Assembly (NCBI GenBank): GCA_003460745.1
Contig: QTVU01000006.1
Coordinates: 1-64,000 of the forward strand
Direction of reading: 5' to 3'
From: Firmicutes bacterium AM55-24TS
GTDB lineage: Bacteria; Bacillota; Clostridia; UBA1381
DNA: 64,000 nt
Under the pieces are notes generated by a model. The model ran no database searches and was not told the DNA's origin. It was given only the letters and a program-made list of their open reading frames with translations. How positions within the stretch are numbered: the first letter of the stretch is position 1; every line of letters begins with the position of its first letter. This document shows positions 30,129 to 39,171 of this stretch, in pieces. The translations under genes and the position numbers were made by a program.

Positions 30129-32258
30129 ATGAATTACAAGGTTTTAAAAAATGGTGAATTGCTTAGAGTTCACAGTTGCAAAGTTTATCCCAAACCATAT
30201 AATTCCACTGAGCATATGGAATATGTAATGTTTAATGTAGATGACCGAGAAGAAATAGTAATTGAGTCTGAAACAGAAATAAAATCGGCAGTTATACGTC
30301 CGTTAAGTGCAGGTATATCGTTTGAGATAAGTTTTGGAAAGATAATATTGTCGGTAGACCGTCCTGTTAAATTATCAGTCGAAATAAATGGCAGCAGTAA
30401 TAATAACCTTATGATTTTTGCATACAAGGAAGAATTTATCGGTCCGACACATAATTATATAAAAATCACACAAGGTGAGTATAAAACAGGAACATTGCTT
30501 ATTGAAAAAGATAACACCACAGTGTATATTGAAGAAGGAGCAACACTTTACGGCAATATAGTTGCAAAGAATTGCAATAACATAACTATTTGTGGCAGAG
30601 GCAGAGTATGTATGGAACGTTATACATACGAAATGCGAAAAAACTTTGCACGAAGTATCGATATAATAAACTGTAAGAATGTTACGATAAAAGGCATTAT
30701 AATTGATGACAGTAATGACTGGAGTATGAGAATTACAGGTTGTGATGATGTAAATATTTCAGATGTCAAAATATTTGGGTGCAGAGGAAATTCCGACGGT
30801 ATTGATATTTGCGGTTCAAGAAATGTTACCGTGTCCGATATTTTCACGAGAGTATGGGACGATTCGTTTGTTGTAAAAGCACTGGGTACCGGAAACTGTG
30901 AAAATATCATATTTAAAAATTCTGTATTATGGAATGATTTTGCAAGACCTATGGAAGTAGGCGTTGAACTCAGAGCAGACAAAGTGAGGAATATAAAATT
31001 TGAGAATATAGATATAATTCATTCTGATACAGGTTATCCGCTTATGGGTATTCATCACGGCGATCACGCGGAAGTATCTGATATTGTATTTGATAATATC
31101 CGAATAGAAGATACTCCCGGCGCACAATTATTTGATATTCGTATTGCAGACTCTGTATGGAACAGAGATAATAAAATGGGCGATATACGAAATATTACTT
31201 TTTCAAATATCAAATATTTAGGAACTGATAATAACGATATATTGCTATCTAATTCAAGAATTGAGGGATTTAGCGAAAAACACAATATCCGAAATGTAAA
31301 TTTTCACAACATTAATATAAACGGAAAATATGCACTGACTCCCAAAGAACTCGGACTTAATGTATATGAATTCGTAGACGGAATTTCAGTTACGGCGGAT
31401 AATTTGAAAAATGAAAGAACAGTTCTTGAGTCTGAAATAGTAATGCAAGATGATTTTAAACCAGATAACGGATTTTATAAAGGAACCATCAAAGTAATAC
31501 TTCACAATAAAAGTGATGTAGCGATGAATGGAACGGCTGCATTTGCAATATCGCCAAAGAATACCGAAAAAGAGCAGTCGTTTGAATACAACATCGACCC
31601 GAATGAAAGCCAATCATACGAATTTAATTTGAAATTGCAAGCGGGTAAATATGTTTTTTATTTAAAAAACAATAAGAATGAGATAGAAAATACATTCCTG
31701 TATTTGGAATTACCTATGATTGTGTCGGAAAATATAAACGATTGTCCGAAATATCAATTTGTAAATTACTATAATACAAAATGTGCGGAAGTAAGAATTG
31801 CGGTGAAAGACAGTGAGCTTATCATAATGAACGACTCTGAAAAGACAACTGAATTTTTATTGTACACTGCAATGCCTGTACCGAGTGCAGAGGGCGAAGT
31901 TATGTTTTCGGCAGAGGAAACAGACTTCGGCGAAATATATGCACTTTTGAAAAAAGGCAATGAACTTGTACCGGCACCGCAACTTAGATGCCCGGCTGAA
32001 ATTACATATGTTTTCAAAAATGAACCGAAAGTTAAAGAAATAGTAAAAACGCCGTTTAAACTAAAAAAAGGCGAAACAGTAAAATTAACTTTTGAAAAAT
32101 TAGGTATCAGTAAAAATACAGACAGTTTTCTTATGGAACTTGAGGCAAAAGTTGAAGAAACGAGTATGCTTAGATACCCATACACATTATTTCATTCTAC
32201 AATGCCGGACAAAACAGCACATATGTACGGAAAAATCAGAATAAAAGAAGGGAAATAG
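30129..32258 (+). CDS. GH28-like polygalacturonase-fold protein, cytosolic
   Basis: A 709-residue protein without a signal peptide. An N-terminal beta domain (1-125) precedes a right-handed beta-helix (about 125-420) with GH28-like catalytic strands NSDGIDICGSRNVTV and VWDDSFVVKA. A C-terminal beta-sandwich region of about 270 residues follows. In classical GH28 the pattern is NTD, DD and GHG. Here NSDG and WDDS are present, but the GHG motif seems replaced by a segment around FARPMEVGVEL, so it belongs to a divergent branch. It probably hydrolyses imported uronic-acid or other oligosaccharides. ATG 30129 follows AGGAAGGA. It heads the cytosolic block, three bases before the next gene. Confidence 0.75.
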   Translation: MNYKVLKNGELLRVHSCKVYPKPYNSTEHMEYVMFNVDDREEIVIESETEIKSAVIRPLSAGISFEISFGKIILSVDRPVKLSVEINGSSNNNLMIFAYKEEFIGPTHNYIKITQGEYKTGTLLIEKDNTTVYIEEGATLYGNIVAKNCNNITICGRGRVCMERYTYEMRKNFARSIDIINCKNVTIKGIIIDDSNDWSMRITGCDDVNISDVKIFGCRGNSDGIDICGSRNVTVSDIFTRVWDDSFVVKALGTGNCENIIFKNSVLWNDFARPMEVGVELRADKVRNIKFENIDIIHSDTGYPLMGIHHGDHAEVSDIVFDNIRIEDTPGAQLFDIRIADSVWNRDNKMGDIRNITFSNIKYLGTDNNDILLSNSRIEGFSEKHNIRNVNFHNININGKYALTPKELGLNVYEFVDGISVTADNLKNERTVLESEIVMQDDFKPDNGFYKGTIKVILHNKSDVAMNGTAAFAISPKNTEKEQSFEYNIDPNESQSYEFNLKLQAGKYVFYLKNNKNEIENTFLYLELPMIVSENINDCPKYQFVNYYNTKCAEVRIAVKDSELIIMNDSEKTTEFLLYTAMPVPSAEGEVMFSAEETDFGEIYALLKKGNELVPAPQLRCPAEITYVFKNEPKVKEIVKTPFKLKKGETVKLTFEKLGISKNTDSFLMELEAKVEETSMLRYPYTLFHSTMPDKTAHMYGKIRIKEGK

Positions 32259-32260
32259 TT

Positions 32261-32926
32261 ATGTTAAAGATATTGTTTCAAGGTGATTCACTTACAGATT
32301 GCGGAAGAGATAAAACAGGTCATAATCCTGTTCAAGCATACGGTTACGGCTATGTTAATCTGATTGCGTCAAAGCTTTTATGCGATTATCCCGATACTGT
32401 AGTATGGAATAAAGCGTATAACGGCAGTCGTATTGCCGATACATACAGTCGCTGGATTGAGGACGCATTAAATATTGATTGTAATATTTTAAGTATTTTA
32501 AGCGGAGTGAATGATATTGGCTTTGCAATACGTATGAATCAAGGTGCGGACGCAAAGAAATTTAAGTTTATATATGAGTTAATGATAAATGAGGCATTAG
32601 AGAAGAATAAAGATTTAAAATTGGTGCTTGGAGAACCGTTTCTATTTAAGATTACAAATAATACTCCCGAACTTGGGCGTGATATAGTCAGAGATTGGGA
32701 CGTTTGGAACGGACAACTCACGGAGCGTCGTCAGATAGTAAAGGAACTTGCTGATAAATATAATGCGGTGTTTGTACCGTATTTTGAAAAATTTCAAGAG
32801 GCATTAAAAATTGCACCTCCAGAACATTGGTCAGTCGATTGTATTCATGCGACAAATGCGGGACATGAAATAATGGCTCGTGCATGGCTTGAATGCGTGA
32901 CAAAAGCAGGTTTTATTGAGGAGTAG
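32261..32926 (+). CDS. SGNH/GDSL-type esterase, cytosolic
   Basis: A 221-residue hydrolase with the family blocks in order: FQGDSLTD with nucleophile S10, a Gly block (AYNGSRIAD), SGVNDIG (block III Asn), and DCIHATNAGH near the C-terminus supplying Asp and His. It has no signal peptide. Such enzymes often remove acetyl groups from pectic or hemicellulosic oligosaccharides, which fits its place between a GH28-like and a heparinase-like gene. ATG 32261 lies after AGAAGGG and two bases past the previous stop. The acyl group and substrate are inferred. Confidence 0.88.
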   Translation: MLKILFQGDSLTDCGRDKTGHNPVQAYGYGYVNLIASKLLCDYPDTVVWNKAYNGSRIADTYSRWIEDALNIDCNILSILSGVNDIGFAIRMNQGADAKKFKFIYELMINEALEKNKDLKLVLGEPFLFKITNNTPELGRDIVRDWDVWNGQLTERRQIVKELADKYNAVFVPYFEKFQEALKIAPPEHWSVDCIHATNAGHEIMARAWLECVTKAGFIEE

Positions 32927-32929
32927 AAA

Positions 32930-34638
32930 ATGACAAACAGACTTTTTACAGAGAATGAAAACATAAAAGAAAACGTAAAAAACGATATATTTTTGAAACA
33001 ACAGGTTGAGAGAATAAAGTCGGATTCAGAAAAATTTGCAAATAAAGACATAGCCGCATTGACATATACATCTTTTAAAAAGTTTTATGTTACAGGCAGT
33101 CGAAAAGAATATGAATATGAGTATTTTTTACATAGAAGACGATTGAACGACTTTGCAATACTAAATATTTTATATGATGATGAAAAATACCGCTTATGCT
33201 TGCAAGATATTATATGGTCAATCCTTGATGAATTTACTTGGCTTTGCCAGCTCATATTCCGCAAAATAGTGATATTGAAGATTGTATAACGCATATTGAT
33301 TTGTTTGCGGCTGAAACAGCATTTACATTGGCTGAAATTTCGCATATATTAAGCGATAAGCTTGATAAAACCATAGTCGAAAGAATTAAATATGAAGTTT
33401 ACAGACGTGTCTTAAAACCTTATTTATCAGGCAGAAAAAACAGTTGGGATTGTTTAGAGAATAACTGGTCTGCCGTATGTGCCGGAAGTGTAGGAAGTGC
33501 ATTTTTATACTTCGGAACTGATGAGGAAATTCAAACAGTCTTACCGCGAATAAAGGAAACTTTGGAATATTATCTAAAAGGTTTTGGTGATGACGGTGCG
33601 TGTGTAGAGGGAATAAATTATTGGGCATACGGCTTTGGGTATTTTACATACTTCGCACAGTTATTGTATCAGTACAGTGACGGAAAAGATAATCTTTTAG
33701 ATAATAAAAAAGTTGAAAATATCGCATTATTTCCGCAAAAATTATGGTTTAAAAATAATAATACAGTCACATTTTCTGATTGCGGAGATAAGTTTACGCA
33801 AAGAAGCGGTTTAATACACTTTTTAAAACAAAAATACAGCCAAATAGTAGTACATGATGATAACTGCTCGCTTGAATTTGACGGTGATGATTGTTACAGA
33901 TTTGCCCATCTTATCAGAGATTTTGCATGGCGAAAAAATAACATTAAAGTACAAAGAGAATCAGAAAATGGTTTTGATTATTTTAAAAATGCAGGTTGGT
34001 ATATAAAAAGAACAAGTAATTATGAATTTGCCGCAAAAGCGGGAGATAATAAAGAATCACATAATCATAACGATATAGGCGTATTTTTGTTAAATGTCGG
34101 TGGCGATAAAATAGTAACAGACCCCGGCAGAGGCGAATATACGTCGGACTATTTCAGTTCAAAAAGATATAAATATTTTCCGCCCTCGGCATTGGCACAC
34201 AGTGTGCCTGTAGTAAACGGAATTGTACAGCAAGAAGGTGAAGAATATCGCGGAAATATTGTGAAAGCTACAGAAAATGAACTTATAATAGATTGTAAAG
34301 ATGCTTACAATGATTGCTCATTAAAAGAATTAACACGAAAATTTGAATTTTATGATGATAAAATTGTTTTAAACGATAATTTCGCATTTGACACAGATAA
34401 AAATGATTTTACGGAGCATTTTGTTTTTGATGTTAAACCTACTGAATGTGAAAACGGTTTAAAAATCGGAAATACAGAGATGTGTTACAATGTTTCTGAT
34501 TTTGAATGTAAAATAAACGAAGTGACATATGCGTCACATTATAATAAGCAAAAAACAGTCTATACAGTGGATTTGAAGTATATTGTTAAAACAAAAACGG
34601 TTGAAACAAAGTTTGAATTTAACATAAAAAATACTTGA
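32930..34638 (+). pseudogene. Heparinase II/III-family lyase, frameshifted near 33240
   Basis: A lyase of about 570 residues encoded in two frames. The first part (32930-33289) is the start of the alpha/alpha-toroid, running to the sequence DIIWSILDEFTW. The second frame, readable from 33238, resumes with ALPAHIPQNSDIED, the phrase that normally follows the DEYTW-type motif in this family, and continues through the toroid and the C-terminal beta-sandwich with ESHNHNDIGVFLLN (the His/Asn-rich active-site strand). One G added in TTGGC at about 33240 gives DEFTWALPAH and a full-length protein. It lacks a signal peptide, suggesting cytosolic beta-elimination of imported uronate oligosaccharides, like oligo-uronide lyases of related PL families. 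The exact PL family is not assignable by eye. Confidence 0.78.
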
Positions 34639-34653
34639 AAGGAGCGAAAATAA

Positions 34654-36420
34654 ATGAATACAAACCTTAAAAGTATTTATCACAAAGTTGATTTGTGTGT
34701 TGTAGGCGGCGGACTTGCCGGTATGTGTGCGGCAGTTGCGGCGGCACGTCACGGAATAAAGGTTGCACTTATGCATGACCGCCCTGTATACGGCGGCAAT
34801 GCGTCAAGCGAAATCAGAATGTGGGTGTGCGGTGCACACGGTAAAAACAACAGAGAAACAGGCATTATTGAAGAAATTGCACTTGAAACCCTTTACAGAA
34901 ATCCTTACAGACGTTATCCGATGTGGGACGCTATACTGTTTGAACTTATCAATAATGAAAAAAATATAACGCCGATTTTGAATTGTTCATGCAATGATAT
35001 AGAAATGGACGGTTCAAAAATAAAAAAAGTTATCGGTTGGCAAACCACAACGCAATGTTATCATATAATTGAAGCAAAATTGTTTGCTGATTGTTCGGGT
35101 GACAGCATTCTCGCACCTCTTTCGGGTGCAGAATATCGTTGGGGACGTGAAAGCCGAAATGAGTTCGGTGAAAGCATAGCGCCTGAGCAAGCCGATAAGA
35201 AAACAATGGGATTATCGTGTCTTATTCAGGCAAGGGAAACAGATAAAAAGCACACATTTATTGCTCCGTCTTGGGCAAGAAAGTTTACGAAAGAAGACTT
35301 ACCGTATCGTTTGCCTGATATGAATGACCCCGAAGAAAATTTTTGGTATATGGAACTCGGCGGTGAAGGTGACACTATTCACGACACAGAAAAACTTCGT
35401 GATGAGCTTATAAGCGTCGCATACGGTATATGGGATTTTGTGAAAAACAGCGGTGAATATAATGCGGATAACTGGGAACTTGAATTTGTCGGATTTCTTC
35501 CGGGAAAACGTGAAAGTCGCAGATATGTCGGAGATTATATAATGAATCAAAACGATGTCAGAGACGGAGGTCATTTTGATGATATTGCAGCATACGGCGG
35601 TTGGACAATGGATGACCACAATCCCGCAGGGATAAACACTAAGGATAAGCCTAATATATTTCATCCTGCACCTTCACCGTTTGGAATACCTTACAGATGT
35701 TTATATTCGGTTAATATCGAAAATCTTTATTTTGCAGGCAGAAATATCAGTGTTACGCATACTGCAATGAGCGCATCGAGAGTTATGGCTACTTGTGCAT
35801 TGCTTGGACAAGCGGTCGGAACTGCGTCGGCAATAGCGATAAAAAACGGTGTAACACCGAGAGAAATTTCTGAAAAATATATTTGCGAGCTGCAACAAAT
35901 GCTTATGGATGATGATTGTTGGTTGCCTTACTGCAAAACAAAGATTTCAGAACTTACCAAAAGTGCAACAATTACATCAACAGGCGAAGATGCCGAATTG
36001 CTTTTAAACGGTATTGAAAGACATTACGGTGATGATAAAAATTGTTGGAGCGGTAAAATCGGTGATACTGTAACATTTTCATTTGAAAGTGAAAAGGCAA
36101 TAAATGAAGTTAGATTTGTATTTAACAGCGACCTTAACAGAGAAACAACAGGTGCAGGAAAATATATTCCCGAGAAAATGAATACCTGTAATGTACATAA
36201 AAATGCTCCGGCACTTAACGTACCGAAAACTCTTGTTAAAGATATGAAAATAGAAATTAAAAACGCTGATGATAAGTGGCAAGAAATTGACGGGATAAAG
36301 GAAAATCATCAACGTCTTGTAAAAATCAAAATCGGAAAAACCACAAAAGCAATTCGTTTTACTTTAATATCAACTAACGGAAACGAAATCGCAGATATTT
36401 ATTCAATAGATTTGAGATAA
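34654..36420 (+). CDS. FAD-dependent oxidoreductase with C-terminal discoidin-like domain
   Basis: A 588-residue protein of the FAD_oxidored (PF12831-like) type. The N-terminal dinucleotide motif GGGLAGMCAAVAAARHG lies at about 18-34, followed by YGGNASSEIRMWVCGAHG, and near 355-390 the second FAD-contact region FAGRNISVTHTAMSASRVMA. The last 140 residues look like an F5/8-type (discoidin) beta-sandwich with ENHQRLVKIKIGK near the end, commonly a sugar-binding fold. No signal peptide is present. Such proteins recur in glycan-degradation clusters but their reaction is largely uncharacterised; oxidation of a sugar or uronate is a guess. It starts 16 bases after the lyase gene behind GAAAGGAG. 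Confidence 0.85.
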   Translation: MNTNLKSIYHKVDLCVVGGGLAGMCAAVAAARHGIKVALMHDRPVYGGNASSEIRMWVCGAHGKNNRETGIIEEIALETLYRNPYRRYPMWDAILFELINNEKNITPILNCSCNDIEMDGSKIKKVIGWQTTTQCYHIIEAKLFADCSGDSILAPLSGAEYRWGRESRNEFGESIAPEQADKKTMGLSCLIQARETDKKHTFIAPSWARKFTKEDLPYRLPDMNDPEENFWYMELGGEGDTIHDTEKLRDELISVAYGIWDFVKNSGEYNADNWELEFVGFLPGKRESRRYVGDYIMNQNDVRDGGHFDDIAAYGGWTMDDHNPAGINTKDKPNIFHPAPSPFGIPYRCLYSVNIENLYFAGRNISVTHTAMSASRVMATCALLGQAVGTASAIAIKNGVTPREISEKYICELQQMLMDDDCWLPYCKTKISELTKSATITSTGEDAELLLNGIERHYGDDKNCWSGKIGDTVTFSFESEKAINEVRFVFNSDLNRETTGAGKYIPEKMNTCNVHKNAPALNVPKTLVKDMKIEIKNADDKWQEIDGIKENHQRLVKIKIGKTTKAIRFTLISTNGNEIADIYSIDLR

Positions 36421-36448
36421 TATATGGCACGAAAGGAGCTGACAATAA

Positions 36449-38410
36449 TTGAGATTCAGACAGGTACATCTTGATTTTCATACAAGTGAACATATTGAAG
36501 ATATAGGCAAAAAGTTTGATAAAAAACAATTTCAGACTGCACTGAAAAAAGGACATATAAATTCGATTACACTATTTTCAAAATGTCACCACGGTTGGGC
36601 ATATCATCCGTCAAAAGCAAACGAAATACATCCTCATTTGGATTTTGATTTACTTGGAGCACAAATACAGGCGGCGCACGAGATAGGCGTTAAAACTCCG
36701 ATATATTTGTCAGCGGGTCTTGATGAAAAAATGGCACACAGACATCCTGAATGGCTTGTAAGAAATCTTGATGAGTCTACTACTTGGGCAAAAGATTTTA
36801 CAGAACCGGGATACCATAAAATGTGTATGTCATCTCCGTATTTGGATTACCTTGTAAAGCAAATTGAAGAAGTTTGCAAGAACTATGACGCAGACGGAAT
36901 ATTCCTTGATATAGCTGGTGTTCAGCCATGTTATTGTCAAAACTGTATTGCGGAACGAGAAGAATTGGGGCTAAATCCGTATGATGAAAATGATGTGCTA
37001 AAACACGCAGAAATGGTATATAAACGCTATGCAGAAAAAACGCGTGCGGCAGTTGATAAGTATAAACCGAATTTACCGCTTTTTCATAATGGCGGACATA
37101 TAAGACAAGGCAGACGTGACCTTGTGAATTACAACACGCATTTGGAACTTGAAAGCTTGCCGACAGGTGGTTGGGGATATGACCATTTTCCTTTTTCGGC
37201 AAGATATTGTCAAGGACTCGGAGTCGATTATCTTGGTATGACAGGGAAATTTCACGGCTCATGGGGCGAATTTGGCGGCTTTAAACATCCTAATGCACTT
37301 AGGTTTGAAGTGGCACTTGCCGCCGCAAACGGTGCAAAATGTTCCGTAGGAGATCAACTTTCACCGAGCGGTGAAATGGATATGGTAACATACGACTTGA
37401 TAGGTTCTGCATATTCAGAATTGGAAGGAAAAGAAGAATGGCTTGATAATGTTGAATCAGTAGCAGATATTGCAATAATCAGTCCTGAGGCATATGTTGG
37501 TGATTTAAGTACAGGTCAAATGACAAAAGTCGATGATTCGGGAAGCGGTGTTTGTCGGATTATGCTTGAGGGAAAATATTTGTTTGACGTTATTGACTTT
37601 GAGTCGGATTTAAATAAATACAAAGTTATAATTTTGCCTGATGTTATCCGCGCTGATATTGATTTTGCAAAACGTTTAAGAGAATTTTGTGATTGCGGAG
37701 GAAAAGTTCTTGCAACAGGTAAATCTGCACTGTATGAAAACAGCAATGAATTTTGCCTTAATCTTGGTGCTGAATGGATAAAAGAAAATCCGTATAAACC
37801 GGATTATTTCAGACCTTTAGAAAAAATAAAAGGTATGGGTGATACCGGATATATAATGTACGGCAACGGCGAGAAAATTCGTTGTATCGGTAACGAACTC
37901 GGAATAAGAGAAAATCCTTATTTTAACCGTACAAGAGCACATTTCTGCTCACATCAGCATACTCCAAACAGCTGTGAATACGGCGGTGCGGGAATGACAG
38001 AGGGCAAAGACGGAATATATATTGCGTGGAATATATTTGCAGATTATGCTCAAAGCGGCGAATTGCATTTGAAACAAATGGCAATATTCGCTCTTGACAG
38101 ATTACTTGACAGCGCAAAGACTTTAAAAACAAATCTTCCTGCACAAGGAATAGTAACTTTGATGAAACAGAGTGACAGATTAATATGTCATTTGCTATAT
38201 GCAAGTCCCGTAAAACGAGGAAACGGTATAGAAGTAATCGAGGATATAGTGCCGATATACAACGTTGAATTAGCTATCAAAACTGATAAGAAAATAAACA
38301 AAGTATATCTTGCACCTCAAAAGGAAGATATAGATTTTACTTATGAAAATGGCTATATATCAGTAAAATTAGATAAGATAGAGTGTCATCAGATGGTTGT
38401 GTTTGAATGA
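36449..38410 (+). CDS. GHL6-like putative glycoside hydrolase with trimerisation-type domain
   Basis: A 653-residue protein. The N-terminal TIM-barrel-like part (about 1-340) starts RQVHLDFHTSEHIEDIG and contains the candidate catalytic strand DADGIFLDIAG and the Cys pair CYCQNC. A middle region (VADIAIISPEAYVG, KYKVIILPDVIRAD) resembles the beta-galactosidase trimerisation domain. This layout fits the hypothetical glycosyl hydrolase 6 group, for which activity is mostly unknown. TTG 36449 is the start, ten bases after AAAGGAG; no better ATG exists. Cytosolic. The gene ends 11 bases before the next start. An alpha-fucosidase-like role is conceivable because of fucI downstream, but this is inference. 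Confidence 0.72.
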   Translation: MRFRQVHLDFHTSEHIEDIGKKFDKKQFQTALKKGHINSITLFSKCHHGWAYHPSKANEIHPHLDFDLLGAQIQAAHEIGVKTPIYLSAGLDEKMAHRHPEWLVRNLDESTTWAKDFTEPGYHKMCMSSPYLDYLVKQIEEVCKNYDADGIFLDIAGVQPCYCQNCIAEREELGLNPYDENDVLKHAEMVYKRYAEKTRAAVDKYKPNLPLFHNGGHIRQGRRDLVNYNTHLELESLPTGGWGYDHFPFSARYCQGLGVDYLGMTGKFHGSWGEFGGFKHPNALRFEVALAAANGAKCSVGDQLSPSGEMDMVTYDLIGSAYSELEGKEEWLDNVESVADIAIISPEAYVGDLSTGQMTKVDDSGSGVCRIMLEGKYLFDVIDFESDLNKYKVIILPDVIRADIDFAKRLREFCDCGGKVLATGKSALYENSNEFCLNLGAEWIKENPYKPDYFRPLEKIKGMGDTGYIMYGNGEKIRCIGNELGIRENPYFNRTRAHFCSHQHTPNSCEYGGAGMTEGKDGIYIAWNIFADYAQSGELHLKQMAIFALDRLLDSAKTLKTNLPAQGIVTLMKQSDRLICHLLYASPVKRGNGIEVIEDIVPIYNVELAIKTDKKINKVYLAPQKEDIDFTYENGYISVKLDKIECHQMVVFE

Positions 38411-38421
38411 GGGGAAACAAA

Positions 38422-39171
38422 ATGAAAGTGTTAGCTATAGGAAACAGTTTTTCAAACGACGCAATGCGTTATTTACACGGAATAGCAAAAGCGGACGGTG
38501 TGGATATGAAAACGGTTAATTTGTTCATAGGCGGTTGTCCGCTTTCAAGACATTATGCAAATATACATAATGACGCGGCGGATTATGATTTTGAATTTAA
38601 CGGTGTGAGAACAGGCATAAAAGTGTCAATAAAACAAGCTCTTCAAAGCGATATTTGGGACGTTGTAACATTGCAACAAGCCAGTTCGCTTAGCGTTGAT
38701 TATAACACATATCAGCCGTATCTGAATGCACTTGCCGATTATGTACATATTCACGCACCGAAAGCAAAAATTATGATACATCAAACTTGGGCATATGAGC
38801 AAAACAGCAAAAGACTTAATGAAGAAATGAAATACAAAGATCAAATTGAAATGTTTGCTGATTTAAAATCAGCATATGAACAAGCCGCAAAGGACATCGG
38901 AAATGTAGAAATTATCCCAAGCGGTGAAACTTTTCAGAACCTTATAAAATCGGGTATAGAGAAAATCCATCGTGATACATTTCATTCTTCTTTTGGCGTA
39001 GGAAGACTGGCTTTGGGATATATATGGTACGAGATGTTGACAGGCAAAAGTTGTATTGGAAATACTTTTAATGAATTTGATGAAAGTGTCAGTTGCAGTG
39101 AAATGACTATTGCACAACATTGTGCAAATGAGACTGCAAAAATGTATAGAAAGGTAGACAAAAATGTATAA
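38422..39171 (+). CDS. DUF4886 / SGNH-like hydrolase
   Basis: A 249-residue protein starting MKVLAIGNSFSNDA, an SGNH-type nucleophile block (Ser in GNSFS). It continues with VVTLQQASSLS, IHQTWAYEQ and a C-terminal DTFHSSFGVGRLALGYIW that provides the expected Asp/His positions. It matches the DUF4886 pattern, usually found beside glycosidases and presumed to be carbohydrate esterases. ATG 38422 follows GAGGGG, and an upstream ATG (38407) overlaps the previous stop. No signal peptide. It overlaps the next gene by eight bases, so co-translation is likely. Confidence 0.8.
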   Translation: MKVLAIGNSFSNDAMRYLHGIAKADGVDMKTVNLFIGGCPLSRHYANIHNDAADYDFEFNGVRTGIKVSIKQALQSDIWDVVTLQQASSLSVDYNTYQPYLNALADYVHIHAPKAKIMIHQTWAYEQNSKRLNEEMKYKDQIEMFADLKSAYEQAAKDIGNVEIIPSGETFQNLIKSGIEKIHRDTFHSSFGVGRLALGYIWYEMLTGKSCIGNTFNEFDESVSCSEMTIAQHCANETAKMYRKVDKNV

